A DNA stretch of 64,000 nt from Macrolepiota albuminosa. Lineage: Eukaryota > Basidiomycota > Agaricomycetes > Agaricales > Agaricaceae. Position numbers and translations under genes: made by a program. Shown here in pieces: positions 52,191-63,700 of this stretch. Position 1 is the first letter of the stretch; each line of letters starts with the position of its first letter. The notes below the pieces were generated by a model that was not told the origin of the DNA, made no database searches, and saw only the letters and a program-made list of their open reading frames with translations. The DNA is taken from assembly GCA_027475525.1 (NCBI GenBank), contig JAMWFC010000090.1, positions 1,674,001 through 1,738,000 of the forward strand, read 5' to 3'.

Positions 52191-52925
52191 TTAGTCAGTT
52201 TTATTAAAAACCGCGCGATTCATCCGACGAAAAGTAGATCGAGAGGCTTTGAGGAGGTAAAAGAATGAAGCCCATATGGTGAATAACGTTCCGAACTCTA
52301 CATATATGAGATCATTTAGGGTTCCAATGGGCACGCGTACGAAATCAGGCGAGCCAGAGCCATGGTGTGTAATTGGAAGAAGATGTGCTGATTGTGAATC
52401 AAACAGAGATGAGACCCAGTGCGGAAGACGTGGCATGCCTAACGAAGGGACGGATAGTGTGCCTGAGCAAATAACTGATAGTGAGCTGGCAAGGTACAAT
52501 AGACGTGCACCAAGAAAAGCCTCACTGGTAAGAGGACATTCAAAAAAGCCGATGGGCCAAGCAAGGTCCACCGTATGGTAGCTCGATAACTGGTCTTTGG
52601 AAAGATCACCGTAACGAAGATGTAAGGGCACTTTCACATGAACCTCGTGTTCGTTGGCGGTATGGTGCACGTTGAGGAGGAGATAAGAGCCATTTTGTGA
52701 TACAGCGCTGACTGGAAGCTCCAAATTTGATGTACCCCAGTGTCTGAAGGCATAAGACGCTTCATAATGCACAAGTTCATAGGGATCCACGAAAATCAGC
52801 GGCGGAAGAAAGAAATATAGATATATAGAACAGTCGAGATGGCATTGTGTTTTGTTGAAACTTATGGTAGTGTCAGATACTGGATGGTAGCCATTCTGAA
52901 AGATGGAGTGGACCAACTGCGCCAT
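52191..52925 (-). CDS. PIG-X/PBN1-like subunit of GPI mannosyltransferase I
   Basis: A single-exon frame of 244 residues. It contains LPPLIFVDPYELVHYE, SNLELPVSAV, VHVKVPLHLRYGDLS and VDLAWPIGFFECP, the PIG-X/PBN1 pattern (LPP..F.DPYEL, DLE.P, V..PLHLRY, P..F.C). A C-terminal membrane segment (FGTLFTIWASFFYLLKA) precedes a short basic tail, fitting an ER luminal domain with one anchor. PIG-X stabilises the PIG-M mannosyltransferase that adds the first mannose of GPI anchors. Human PIG-X is of similar size; yeast Pbn1 is longer, so this is the short form or lacks an upstream exon. Confidence 0.8.
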   Translation of the reverse strand: MAQLVHSIFQNGYHPVSDTTISFNKTQCHLDCSIYLYFFLPPLIFVDPYELVHYEASYAFRHWGTSNLELPVSAVSQNGSYLLLNVHHTANEHEVHVKVPLHLRYGDLSKDQLSSYHTVDLAWPIGFFECPLTSEAFLGARLLYLASSLSVICSGTLSVPSLGMPRLPHWVSSLFDSQSAHLLPITHHGSGSPDFVRVPIGTLNDLIYVEFGTLFTIWASFFYLLKASRSTFRRMNRAVFNKTD

Positions 52926-53276
52926 GTTCAGGAGGCCTCACAAAATATAATTACAATCAATTATGTGACATGTGACAATTGAACACGTGGTGGAGTTAGT
53001 TATAGATTACAAGTTTACATCTACTGAGTACGCCACCGGTACCGTGAGTGTGCGTGACCATTTCACGCGCCTATTGTTATGTCTCGAAGAAGGGAATGCG
53101 TAAATATCTTCTACATACAGCCGGATACCCTCAGTCGAACTATAACTATAGGTCGAGGGTAAGCCAACTATTATTTACATGCACCGGACAACTTACATAG
53201 ATTGAAAGACTTACAAAGTCTGTGTTATCTATAGCTGTCTAGGAATCTACGGTCTAGTTTCCAACAAGAATTTGCG
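52926..53276. other. Intergenic region upstream of PIG-X
   Basis: 351 bp holding the presumed promoter of the minus-strand PIG-X gene and the 3' end of the isochorismatase-like gene. No specific site identified. Confidence 0.5.
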
Positions 53277-53897
53277 TCACCGGTTTGTAAAAAGTCCAGG
53301 AACATCTTTCATATCCAAGATGTGTACACCTGCTTCCTCTAGCTCTACTTCCACTTCAGCCTCGATACGATTTGCTGGTGTGATACCCCCACCGTGTAAC
53401 ACCTCTATCCTATCATGTGTCGCATGTGAACTCCGGATCAGTAGAACCTCGTTTCCCCGCTTCAACGCGTCAGTACACGTTGCTCTAATTGTGTGATCTG
53501 TAAGAAATCCCGCAACGACGATCTCGGCATCGGTAGGTATAATGTCTCCTAGACTTGTTCCTGCGAACGCGTTGTTCTTTCGCTTATCGACAACCAACTC
53601 GAGACGATTCGCTTCGAAGATAAGCTCCCACCCCGGCGCCTTTGGTTCGTCCAAATCTCCCGGGTCACCACAGTTTCGTACGTGGACAATGAGAGGTCTG
53701 GGGTGTGCAAGGCGTGCGTGTGTGAGGATGCGGGAGATGTTTTCTTTGACCCTTTTTGATGCTGGTACACCACCATCTAATGGGTCAAGTAGCATGAGTT
53801 GCTGAATGTCAAGCAATAACAACACTCGTCGAGATGTTAATGCGATATTAAGCGCTTCTTGGTCGGATAGTGTCATTTCACTGCAAGTATTTTGCAA
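53277..53897 (-). CDS. Isochorismatase-like (cysteine hydrolase fold) protein with Cys replaced
   Basis: 206 codons, uninterrupted; the start may be the first Met or Met-8 (MTLSDQEALN). The fold markers are in order: VLLLLDIQQLML (Asp-30), RPLIVHVRNCGDPGD, ELVVDKRKNNAFAGTSL (Lys then F-x-G-T), AEIVVAGFLTDHTIRATCTD and LLIRSSHATHD. In the isochorismatase/nicotinamidase superfamily the catalytic Cys follows G-x-x-T/S-D/E-x; here that place is Thr-136 (ACA at 53490-53492), and the nearest Cys is five residues on. Either the protein is no longer a hydrolase or the nucleophile has moved. Substrate unknown. It lies upstream of PIG-X on the same strand. Confidence 0.8.
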   Translation of the reverse strand: MQNTCSEMTLSDQEALNIALTSRRVLLLLDIQQLMLLDPLDGGVPASKRVKENISRILTHARLAHPRPLIVHVRNCGDPGDLDEPKAPGWELIFEANRLELVVDKRKNNAFAGTSLGDIIPTDAEIVVAGFLTDHTIRATCTDALKRGNEVLLIRSSHATHDRIEVLHGGGITPANRIEAEVEVELEEAGVHILDMKDVPGLFTNR

Positions 53898-56800
53898 GGT
53901 AGGATGCTTGACAACGAGTCCAAAGCAAAAGGCTACTGTGAAGATAGATTTCAGTCAGCGAAATACGGCACCAAAGGATGCAATTGAGGGTGCCAGAGGA
54001 CCCACGACCACGTGAAGGTATTGAAGGGTGGTATGATGTGATAGATCAGAAACGGACTGTCGATACGGACTTGAAAGCGCTGTGACGACGCTAACCTTAT
54101 TCCTCAAGTTGAGGTTATATGAAGAGCACTTGTGAAGACTATTCGAGCTTAACACCTTTGGAAAATGACGAAGTTCGAACAGAACATGGACGTCAAGCAT
54201 ATGTGATACCATATCCCCCTAAGGTTTAGGCGTCATGAGGTTGTGTACATATGCTCGTCATGTTCAGACATGTGACTGAGACCTGTCCGGGCTGAGCTGA
54301 CCGTTGACTGCAAGGACAGGAGAATAATATAGCCTTCCTCCTACGGATCGGTAATCGTGCGAGGGTTCAATCGAAAAAGTCAACAGAAAGGAATGATTGA
54401 CTCAGGAGACAACGTTGCCCAATTATGGCATGGAGGACACATGGACTGACCAAGACTGTGGCTGCTGCGAAAATTTCTAGCTCAGGGTCCGCAGGGTGCA
54501 TCTTCAGAGCGGTGGTACGTCAATCTTCTTGGACTGTTTCGCACTGTGGAGCGTAATAGGAGCCGAACGTCTACCGCCACAATAAACCGACAAAGCTGAA
54601 GATTGCTGCATTATATTTGTCTGACGTCGAGAACGAAAAGACTTCCACAGGTGAAAAAAAATTGCCGAGGTGTTCATCATATCGTTATTGATCTTTCGTT
54701 AGACTGTTAAGACGGTGAATTCGTATGCCAAACGAAGAACGATTGATGTCGGGGTTAATGCGGATAGAATCTCGCGAAGTGCTAGCGTATAAAGCCTGAA
54801 CAAGATCATCCGGTCTCTGTGTTTATCGAGAGCATCGTATGAAGGTTCCTAGTCTCGATGTTGAAGGCCTGACCCAGATGTAGGCGAGGGAAGTACGAAC
54901 GTGAGTATCGGCCAAACGATTTACTCTAATGTGGGAGGATCTAGCCTTGATAAAGGTAAGCTAAAATTGTGCACTCAGGGGGCGTGTTCCCTAAGTTTTG
55001 CAACCACAAGGGATAGGCTGATGTAAGAAGTGGGTCAAGGAAAATATCTCCAAGGGCATGTGGAAGCATTGTGGACTCGACAATTCAATGAGATGAGATC
55101 GGGGCTTATAGTAATCAGGTTCTCCCCGATTAGTCGGTCATCAAGGGGTTGGTGAGTAAAAGTCCTTTCTTTATGAAACAAGATATCAGAATATCCCGCG
55201 GAATTTCGTCAAACGACAAATTTGCTGAGTCAAGCCATGCCCCGAGTACAACCATCGTATGTAGATCTTCATGTTCTCGAGATCATATGACACAACGCCG
55301 GCCTCGACTTTAGAGTGTGCATTAATGGAGTAAGAACAGAACTGCGATTTGGATAGATAACCCCGCACCTTTTTCAAGTCTGACAATGTGACTTGTGCTC
55401 TGGCCAGTCAGATATTAGCATTTACAACCCAGGCGGCTAGCGGACTGATTTTCTTGCACCAACCATACTTCGTCAGCTTGATATTTTCGTGCCTACAGCA
55501 CAAGCACGACACATCCCATTATGCCGCCCGCCTCTCATCCTCCTTCTCCCAGAGCCACCGAAAGCTCCGGAATACCCGTCCCGATTCTTGTTGGCTGACG
55601 TCACCACCGGCATCGTATACTTAAGTAATTGCGTAGATTCAAAGGGGGAGTCCGGGTATGGTGGAAGAACAGTGAGATATGGCCGTTGTCTCAGAGCAGT
55701 CAGCGCTCTACGCGGGCACTTTATTTATGTCGATAGATATAGCGTAATTTCTTTTGTATTGAGAAAGTTTGCTCGGAAGGATCTGCATGGATAGACCCAA
55801 GATACTGACAATCAGCATTTTTGTTGGTCTCTAACGAAGGTCGTAGATCTCTTCCAGGGACTGGCCAGACGTTTGCTATATTTTGTCTGAAGTCGTCGAG
55901 GTCACGGCCATACAGATCGAGCAATGTGGGTCCTTCGGATACTTAAAATTTTTTCGTTGTTCTTTATGTGTTCTATGGGGATGCAAGTAGAAGGTTTGAG
56001 CCACTGTCCTTGTCGTTCATGATCCAGGTTGTCTTTAGTTGTTGCCTTTCGTAAAATGGGACGCTTTATACTTTTTGCAAGTTGTATCAGAGATGACAAA
56101 GGCCTGAGTAAAGTTCAGATAGAGAAAAAAAGTGGCATGTCACCGGTGTCACCCAGTCGTTCGTCAACGCGATATGGCAAGTGTCCGCAGATGTGACCAA
56201 GTGCCATTGATTATTGTCTTCATGTGGCCAGCTAAACGGGATTTCCCTTGAGGTATTCCTCCAAAAATACCCCACATGAAACTCCTGACATAACCAAAGG
56301 CTGTGGCACAGAGTGCTCTTATGTGGACACACTAAGGAGAAAATCCGAACCAGTTAGCCGGATGACGGCCTGAATTATAGGTACTTGTGAAGCCGTTGAC
56401 ATGATTGAGATTTTTTTGCGGCCTCGTAAACCATGACCGTATGTTGTGAACGCGCGAGGATCGACGCAGCGAGGCCTTAGTTTCGTCTTTTTCGACCGAC
56501 ATCTCGCATGTTTGATGAGTCCAAGATTATTGACATTGTTCTATCTTAGTAGTGGAGGCTAATGCGGAAACATAATCTTGAGTTGACCTAGAATATACCG
56601 TACCTTTTTTGTGAAATACCGACACGTAGGTTTTGAGAACGCTATACTTGAGATGAGAGGATCCATCAACGTCGTTATACCCAGAGTGCTGCGAGCTGCC
56701 ATTAGCCCTTCATCCGCAGGGGGCCAGTTTTATTGAGAGGCGAGAAGGGAGAGTCAAAAGATTAATGGTTAAACGAGTTTTGATAACGCGTGACCATTTC

Positions 56801-57610
56801 ATGCATGACGAAGAGAAAGGAGAGATGAGATGAGACGAAATTCTTTGCGGTGGAGATGTTGCAAATCAACCAGAGAGACGTTCACGAAGACAAACAGGCG
56901 CTAATGATTCCGTAAGCTCCCGGCCGAAAATGAGTGTAGATCAAGGTGGACTTACTGACACAATATATGGGACGAAGGTTGTACCAATGTAGAGAGAAGG
57001 GCATAACGTACACATGTCGATATTCAAAGCCGCTGGGTATTTAGGCAGATGTGTCATTTCTGCGAAGTCCCGGTTTTGTTACATCAAGTCAACTGGGAAA
57101 CCGGGCGCCGAAAACGACAGCATTTATTGTTCCTCTCCTGCATAATGTCAGAACTTCGAAGCTTGATAGACAGTTTATATATGAGACACAGCCAAGGTGA
57201 TCGTTCTAAGCAGTGGCGGTTCGGGATTGGAGAACGAAAGAGGATGATCTTTGAAACGCCCCTAGCATACAATTACATGGGGATGACTTACCGTCATCGT
57301 CGTGTGGATCATCGCTGATGTTACGTTAAAAATAGAACAAGCTCAGCGCCAGTACTCACGCGTCAGTCACTGTTTCACGCGGACTATACCATATTTTCCC
57401 TAGGATCACAAATTTCTTCACTTCCTGAAAATTCTGGAAAATATTGCAAGGCTCCGTCCTCCGCTTACGTAAGTAGGTTCACTGAGGATCGTCAAAGCTA
57501 GCCCCTTGAGGCCCGAGGTATATGGCAACTGCATTGTAACTAGTCTGCAAGACAAGGAATTACTTACTAGTGAAAATCAAAATCTAGTAGACGGAGAAAA
57601 ACATAATGAC
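53898..57610. other. 3.7-kb stretch without a recognisable gene
   Basis: Only short unrelated open frames on both strands (the longest about 100 codons at 55489-55794), none with a familiar motif or a convincing intron chain. There are no LTRs, terminal repeats or tRNA boxes that I can see. It may hold lineage-specific short genes, non-coding transcripts or old transposon debris. Confidence 0.45.
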
Positions 57611-58505
57611 TTAGGCGATGGCTTCCTTCAATTCTCCATTATCTACCATCTCCTGGACGATATCCAACCCCCCGACTAGCTCGCCCTTGACAATGAGTTG
57701 CGGGAACGTCGGCCAGTCATTGAGTTTCTTGAGTCCTAAATCATCTTCACTTTAGCACAAGTTCATTGTCTTAAAGCCACAACCTACCTTGTCGGACCGC
57801 CTCATCAGTTAGGATATCAAAATGCGTGAACTCGACACTATTCTCCTTGAGCAACGTTGTAATTTTGCGTGAAAACCCACATCGGGGCGCATCTGGACTG
57901 CCTTTCATGAACAAAACTACTTTGCTTTGATTCATCAGCCCACGCATCCTCTTCTCAAGCTCCTCCGGCGTCTCAGTCTTTTCCGTCTCTGGAACGTCTG
58001 AAGCAGGTACTGGTGACTGATTTGTCGTAGATTGGGGTTTAAGGGCCACAGGACCAGTCGTATGTGTCGCAATTGCCTGTGTTAGCTTTGATGCATCGGC
58101 CCCTGATATGCGCTCAAGGAGAGTGTGACCCTGTTACGGCGTGTTGTTCATCAGAACCCTGCTGTCCGAGACAGGTGACCGGACGACGCACTTGTAGAAC
58201 CACGAAAAGAGGCACAGCTTCAACATCAAAAGACTCTGCGATCTCTGAATATGTTTCTGCTTCGATCTGTGTTTCGTACAATGAAAAAATGTCAACGAGC
58301 GTATCGACCTCTTACTCACATTGAGTACAAGTAGTTTTGGGTACTTTTTAGCGAGCTCCTTCACAACCTCGTTCATTTGTTTGCATGGTTCGGCCCATGG
58401 TGCCCAGAAATTGAGAAGAGATATCCTTTGCAAGTCTGCAGACAACAATTCTTGGAATCTTTGGGTGGACTCTATCTCATAGAGATTAGTTATCTCGGTG
58501 GCCAT
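57611..58505 (-). CDS. Monothiol glutaredoxin of the Grx3/Grx4 type
   Basis: Four exons starting [17 protein letters not shown] at 58505. The thioredoxin-like domain reads [19 protein letters not shown], then (after an intron) [18 protein letters not shown] and [15 protein letters not shown] Pro/Thr-rich linker leads to the glutaredoxin domain: [20 protein letters not shown] with the monothiol CGFS site, [18 protein letters not shown], then, after the last intron, [20 protein letters not shown] and [20 protein letters not shown]. The GDWPT-type and GG-D glutathione contacts are present. Grx3/4 proteins bind a [2Fe-2S] cluster through CGFS and glutathione and signal iron status to transcription factors and iron-using pathways. 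Complete, with no anomaly. Confidence 0.93.
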
Positions 58506-59039
58506 TGTAGAGTAATAGCTTTCCGCTGAAGAATGGTCGATGAGTAAGGTTCGGGGAAGAAATTGACCAGGTCGATAAGATCGTGATGGCGCAGTTCGGA
58601 TCGAGCCGAAGGTCTTTTAGCGACCTGGACACACAAAGCACTGGCATGAAGTATCCTGTATCTAAAGTACACTCTCGGTAAGCGTGTGTAAGTGCAGGTC
58701 AGCATGGTTTCTTAATTGATATTTACAGTGCAGGAAATGTGTTTCAAGGCCGGGATCATCGCGCGCGTGGGTCTCGGGATCTATCAATCAACGCCGAAGT
58801 ATTTTGATTTCCATCCCATCCAATACCTTGAAGATGTGATCTTCACACCCTGCACAACTCACTGCCGATAACCTGTCCATCAGGCCTCAGGGCTGTGAGT
58901 TTCAATTCGTTTTCAATCGGCCGACTTTTAGGGATCACGAAGCGCTCAATGGTTCTCTTTTACAGGCCTCCTTACTTCCCATTTACCATACCTTTCCACA
59001 AATACGCCTCCAACAAGACCTAGCTCATCTTTGGTTGTC
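58506..59039. other. Divergent intergenic region between glutaredoxin and F-box gene
   Basis: 534 bp between two start codons facing away from each other. It must carry both promoters; no defined site recognised. Confidence 0.5.
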
Positions 59040-60285
59040 ATGGTGCCTTTTGTCAACCACGATATCTCTTTCCCGCTCGAGTTGCAATACGCAATCATAG
59101 ATTACCTGCACTCCGATTTTCGTTCGCTGTCGCAGTGTAGTGCCGTCTGCACATCATGGCGCCTTTACCTCTACCACTATACGTTCTCTAGAATCACTCT
59201 CGCCTGGGCTTCTGTCCTATTCTTAGCAGAACTCTTCAAAAGCGAGTTCTCTGCGTCGGCTCTGATTCCATCTGTAAAAAGCATTCACATCCGTGGGCCG
59301 CCCAGTGCAATAGGCAAATGGGATGTCCAGAGGATAGCAGCTATTGAACAAATTTTCCGGGCCTTATCAGCGTCAAGGAATATCCGGGAGTTCTCTCTGC
59401 AGAATTTAGTCTGGACCACACCACCCCTCGAGGCCCCGTCCCTTTCTGGACTATCAGCGGTTTCGACTCTGGAGCTGCTGGGGACCAGCTTCTACACCCG
59501 TGAAGAATTGGTCGCATTTTTTGAGAATTTTCAAGGATTACAACACTTGGTGTTAGAGAATGTCGACTGCATGTCGCCACCCCAAACGCCTATGATTCTG
59601 AATGCTGTCCCGCCAGGGTCTTACGGTCTGTCACTTAGCTGTCCTCCAGACTTTTCCTTAAGAAAACGCCTGCGATGGGATTGCGTGCCGAACGGGCCCA
59701 ATGTTTCCGCTGGAGATCTCGCCGACCTAATAATCTCTATGTCAGGGTGGCACCACGAAGTAGCAGCCATATTGCCTCTCTTCGGGACATTCTTGCATCG
59801 TCTGCAACTCGCCACTCAGACGATTCGTGCGTACCACTTGGTTCATAGACTGTTCTCGATTCTTACTGAAGGGTAAAATGGCAGGCACATATCCCGACGT
59901 GACAATAAATGAACTAGATCTATCATCTACGACATCACTAGAACAACTAAGCCTCGGATCGTCGAAGCGCGTTTTATCTCTTCTTCCTTGGGTACCCTTG
60001 GTTCTCAAAGACCTACCCAAGACTCACTCACCGACGTTACTGTACCTCGAATTCGCATTTGCCTCCTCGCACCAGTTTCACCTTGATAAACCGGCTTTGA
60101 TGAGCATCGCTCATATTTTAGAGTCTCCGCAGTTCCAGCGACTGCAAAAGATCCATTTTGTGGTGTTTGATGCTACGGGGGACCAAGAACTGTTAAAGCT
60201 CGTCAAGCACATGATCTATGAGGTGTTTGAGAATTGGAGGGATACAGGAGTTCTTACGTTTACATTTACATTCACACGAACATGA
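59040..60285 (+). CDS. F-box-like protein of the basidiomycete type
   Basis: Two exons: 59040-59826, and from 59885 (acceptor GGCAG) to 60285, joined in frame by a 58-bp intron; about 395 residues. The N-terminus FPLELQYAIIDYLHSDFRSL then SQCSAVCTSWRLYLYHYTFS is an F-box-like helix set (LP.El...I..yL..D...L..c..VC..W). The rest has leucine-rich strand-helix alternation (NIREFSLQNLVW, AVSTLELLGTSF, LQHLVLENVDC, LLYLEFAF, LQKIHFVVFDA). Such proteins are numerous in agaricomycetes and may serve as substrate adaptors for SCF ubiquitin ligases; the substrate is unknown. I chose the ATG at 59040 over the in-frame upstream TTG. Confidence 0.75.
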
Positions 60286-60722
60286 TATCTTTACTTATAA
60301 AGGAGCTTTCTCGGACAACCCGAACAAGGGCTTAATGTGAATGCACAGTTAAGCTCTTAGGGTTAAACGTTGATGAAATTTTTATCCCTTGTGATACCAT
60401 TTTCCTGCTCTCGTCCACAGGTTACCTTACATGTAGAGTTAGTACTACAAATGCTTTCTTGATCCTCGAGGACAGCTAAATAAGTCTTATTGGGAAATGC
60501 TTGCACAGCTGACGGTTCAAGTGACCGCCGATTGAGCCGTGCCGAGGTAGCCACGTGGATCAAACGCGTCTTTCTCGCTGCTCGCCTATTTCGGATTTTG
60601 CTCTTGGTTTGGCTTCGACCGTTCTTTTATCAGTTCACATCTCACTACAGTCCACATTGGAGGCTATACCCCTCAGACCGTTGCGTCCAAGGCAACATAA
60701 TACTCAGGGGCTACATCTAAAG
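60286..60722. other. Intergenic region upstream of the SPX transporter
   Basis: 437 bp with a short open frame (60490-60720) that shows no family resemblance and ends two bases before the next start codon. Probably promoter and 5' UTR of the transporter. Confidence 0.45.
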
Positions 60723-63700
60723 ATGAAATTTAGGTGTGTGTGCGGTTGGATTGACTTCAAGCTCAGTTTCCTCCTCCTAACGCGAATTTGAGCTCTTCTT
60801 TGAAGTTTAACGCAGTCTCGGACTGGTGGGACGAATACATATCGTGAGTCCTGCAACCATAACCTAGCGTGTCGAGCGAAAGCCAGACCATTTTGAACCA
60901 GCTATGACTCTTTGAAAACACATATTTATCGATTGGAAAAAGAGCAACACGTGGAAAGCCGTCCATATCATGATATTGAAGCCAATGAACAGGATCTCCT
61001 TATGGGCCATGCTGGTACCGATGCGGTGTTCGAGCCCCTGCTCAACAGGGAGTTGAAGAAGATCGACTTGTTCTACCATGTTCAGGAGAAGGAGCTCATG
61101 GAAGAAGTCTCGGAGCTGGAAGAGCTGGTAAAGGAGCAAGAAGAGGCCGGACCTGGAGCTGACCATCGCTATTTCGATGACCCCGATGATGAAGACGACG
61201 ATGACGACGAAAGTATCTCTCGTAGCCCAGAGGGGCGACGACGTCGGATATCCTCCTCTACCCGGCGTAATATCTGTAAGTCACGGACTGTTTCTCGTTT
61301 CCCTGTTCTCATCGTATTATTCTTGAAGCTCAAGCGCGCGATCCAAGTTCATCTGTTCGCCCTCACCGGCTAAGCGTTTCGTCTGTCGACACCTTAGATA
61401 ATGAAGGGCTTGGCGTCTCTGTATCTAAGCTAGCGAACAAGATTGGAGACACCCTTCGCGACAGCATCATTACCAATTCTCCCTCTGTTCCTGAAATTCA
61501 AACTATCTGGAACTCCAAGTCGGACTATGCTTATGATGTTCGCTTGCTGTACAAGCGCAAGATCACTACGTCATACGTCGCTGTCGCCAACCTCAAGTCA
61601 TATGTGGAGGTCAACTACTCCGGCTTCCGCAAAATTTTGAAGAAGTACGATAAAGTCACGTACTCCGAGGCTGGTGTCACGTCTTTTCGACCACCTTGTT
61701 TTCAATGCTGACTTCATGCAGCTTAAAGATCGCTATATGCATGAAATTGTCGAGAGCTCGCATCCCTTCATGCGCGAGAGTAAAGACAGGCTTGATGACG
61801 CACGGAATCGCCTCATCAACCTTTACACCAAGTGCGTTACCAATGGCGACAGGCGACTTGCATCCCAGCAACTCAAGCTACACCAACGTGAGAATATTGC
61901 ATGGGAACGCGACACTGTTTGGAGACAGATGATTGCCCAACAGCGGCGGGGCGATGTTGAAGGCGAGCCGTTGACCATGGGGGCTTTGCTCAAGCCGCCA
62001 GGGCCAGGTCTCTTCTTTATACCAACGCCATTGGGAACAATACGGGTCACAAGGAAGATGATATATAAGATTATCGCTGGGATCATCTTTGTCACATTAC
62101 TGAATGTTCAGGTACTGGACAAACTGGAAGCTAATCGATGTTTTGCTATTCTCGTGCTTTGTACTTTTCTTTGGGCGACCGAAGTAAGTAACCTCCTCCG
62201 TGGAGATGGACTCGGGATCTGATTATCTTATCGCGGCAGGCTATCGCACTATTTGTCACATCGATGTTGGTACCACTCCTCCTTGTATTGCTACAGGTGA
62301 TTCGCAATGACAAGGGAGATGTTCTGTCGAGACCCGCGGCCACACAGTTCGTAGACATTCTAGTCATGCTAATATTGTTCGATGTTCACTTGGAATTACC
62401 AGATGGGTTTTCTCTGTCATGTTTTCCCCGACAATTATGCTACTCATCGGCGGATTCACGATCTCATCCGCACTGAGTAAAACGAATATTGATCGTGTGT
62501 TGATCACAAAGGTCCTAAGCCTTGCGGGAACCAGGCCTAGTACCGTTCTCCTGGCGTTCATGGGTGTCTCGTGTTTTGCGAGCATGTGGATCAGGTATGT
62601 CTGACCCTTTGTCTAAATGCCGCAGGAATCCTGATTAATTTCTCTTCCTCCTAGTAACGTCGCAGCGCCCACTCTCTGCTTCACCTTGATTCGCGTAAGC
62701 TCCATGTCGATATGAATCCTCGTGAACGCTAATTTAAGGCACCGCCACCCATTTTATAGCCTATCCTCCGAACCTTGCCTCCCAAGTCGGCGTTCGGACC
62801 GTGTCTTATCGTAAGTAATCTGTGACGTAGTCGAAGTCTTCAGTTAGATGTAAATATCGATTGATAGCTCGCCATTGCGCTCGCGGCGAACATTGGAGGA
62901 CAGAGCTCGCCTATTTCGTCGCCACAAAATATCATTGCTCTCCAAGAGATGGACAATCCTATAGACTGGGCGACTTGGTTCGCCGTTGCGCTACCTGTGT
63001 CTGCCATCTCTATTTTCCTGATCTGGGGCATGCTCCTCGTGTCGTACCGACCGGCTCGTGCGCCTGATGGCGATGGTGAAATTGAGATTAAACAAATCCG
63101 GCCGACACGGGACCGGTTCACGCACAAGCAGTGGTGGGTGACCATTGTGTGTCTGGTGACTATTGGATTGTGGTGTGTGGCCCACCAGATTGAGCCTTAT
63201 GTCGGCGATATGGGTGTCATTGCAATAATCCCAATTATAGCATTCTTCACAACGGGTGTCTTGAAGAAGGTCGGTTCTCATCCGGTTCCGTTTCATTCTT
63301 GTACTTTCCAGCTTTGTTTACGGTTTACTTTAACTACAGGACGATTTCGAGCAGTTCATGTGGACCATCGTCTTCTTAGCCATGGGCGGCATAGCTCTTG
63401 GAAAAGGCGTGATGTCAAGTGGCCTTTTAGATGTTGTAGATGATATCATTCACGATCTAGTGCATGGCGTATCACTATACGGCGTTGTTTTAATCCTCTC
63501 TCCCGTCGTATTGGTTGGTTTCCTGCTGATTCCTTGTGAACGTCGGGTCCTGATCCTGTCCCTTAGATTATATCCACTTTCATAAGTCACACGATCGCTA
63601 GTGTGTTGCTCGTTCCCATCGTCAAGAAAGTGGGCGACAACTTGCCCGGGAACCACCAGAATATACTCATCCTTGTCACTGCACTAATCTGTTCTGCTGG

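Noticed and set aside
55388..55794. Overlapping plus-strand ORFs of about 80-100 codons
   Set aside because: They look Ser/Pro-rich with no motif, no intron pattern and no homology that I can recognise.
60490..60720. Short plus-strand ORF before the SPX transporter
   Set aside because: No family resemblance and it lies in the expected promoter/5' UTR; an upstream ORF role is possible but unsupported.
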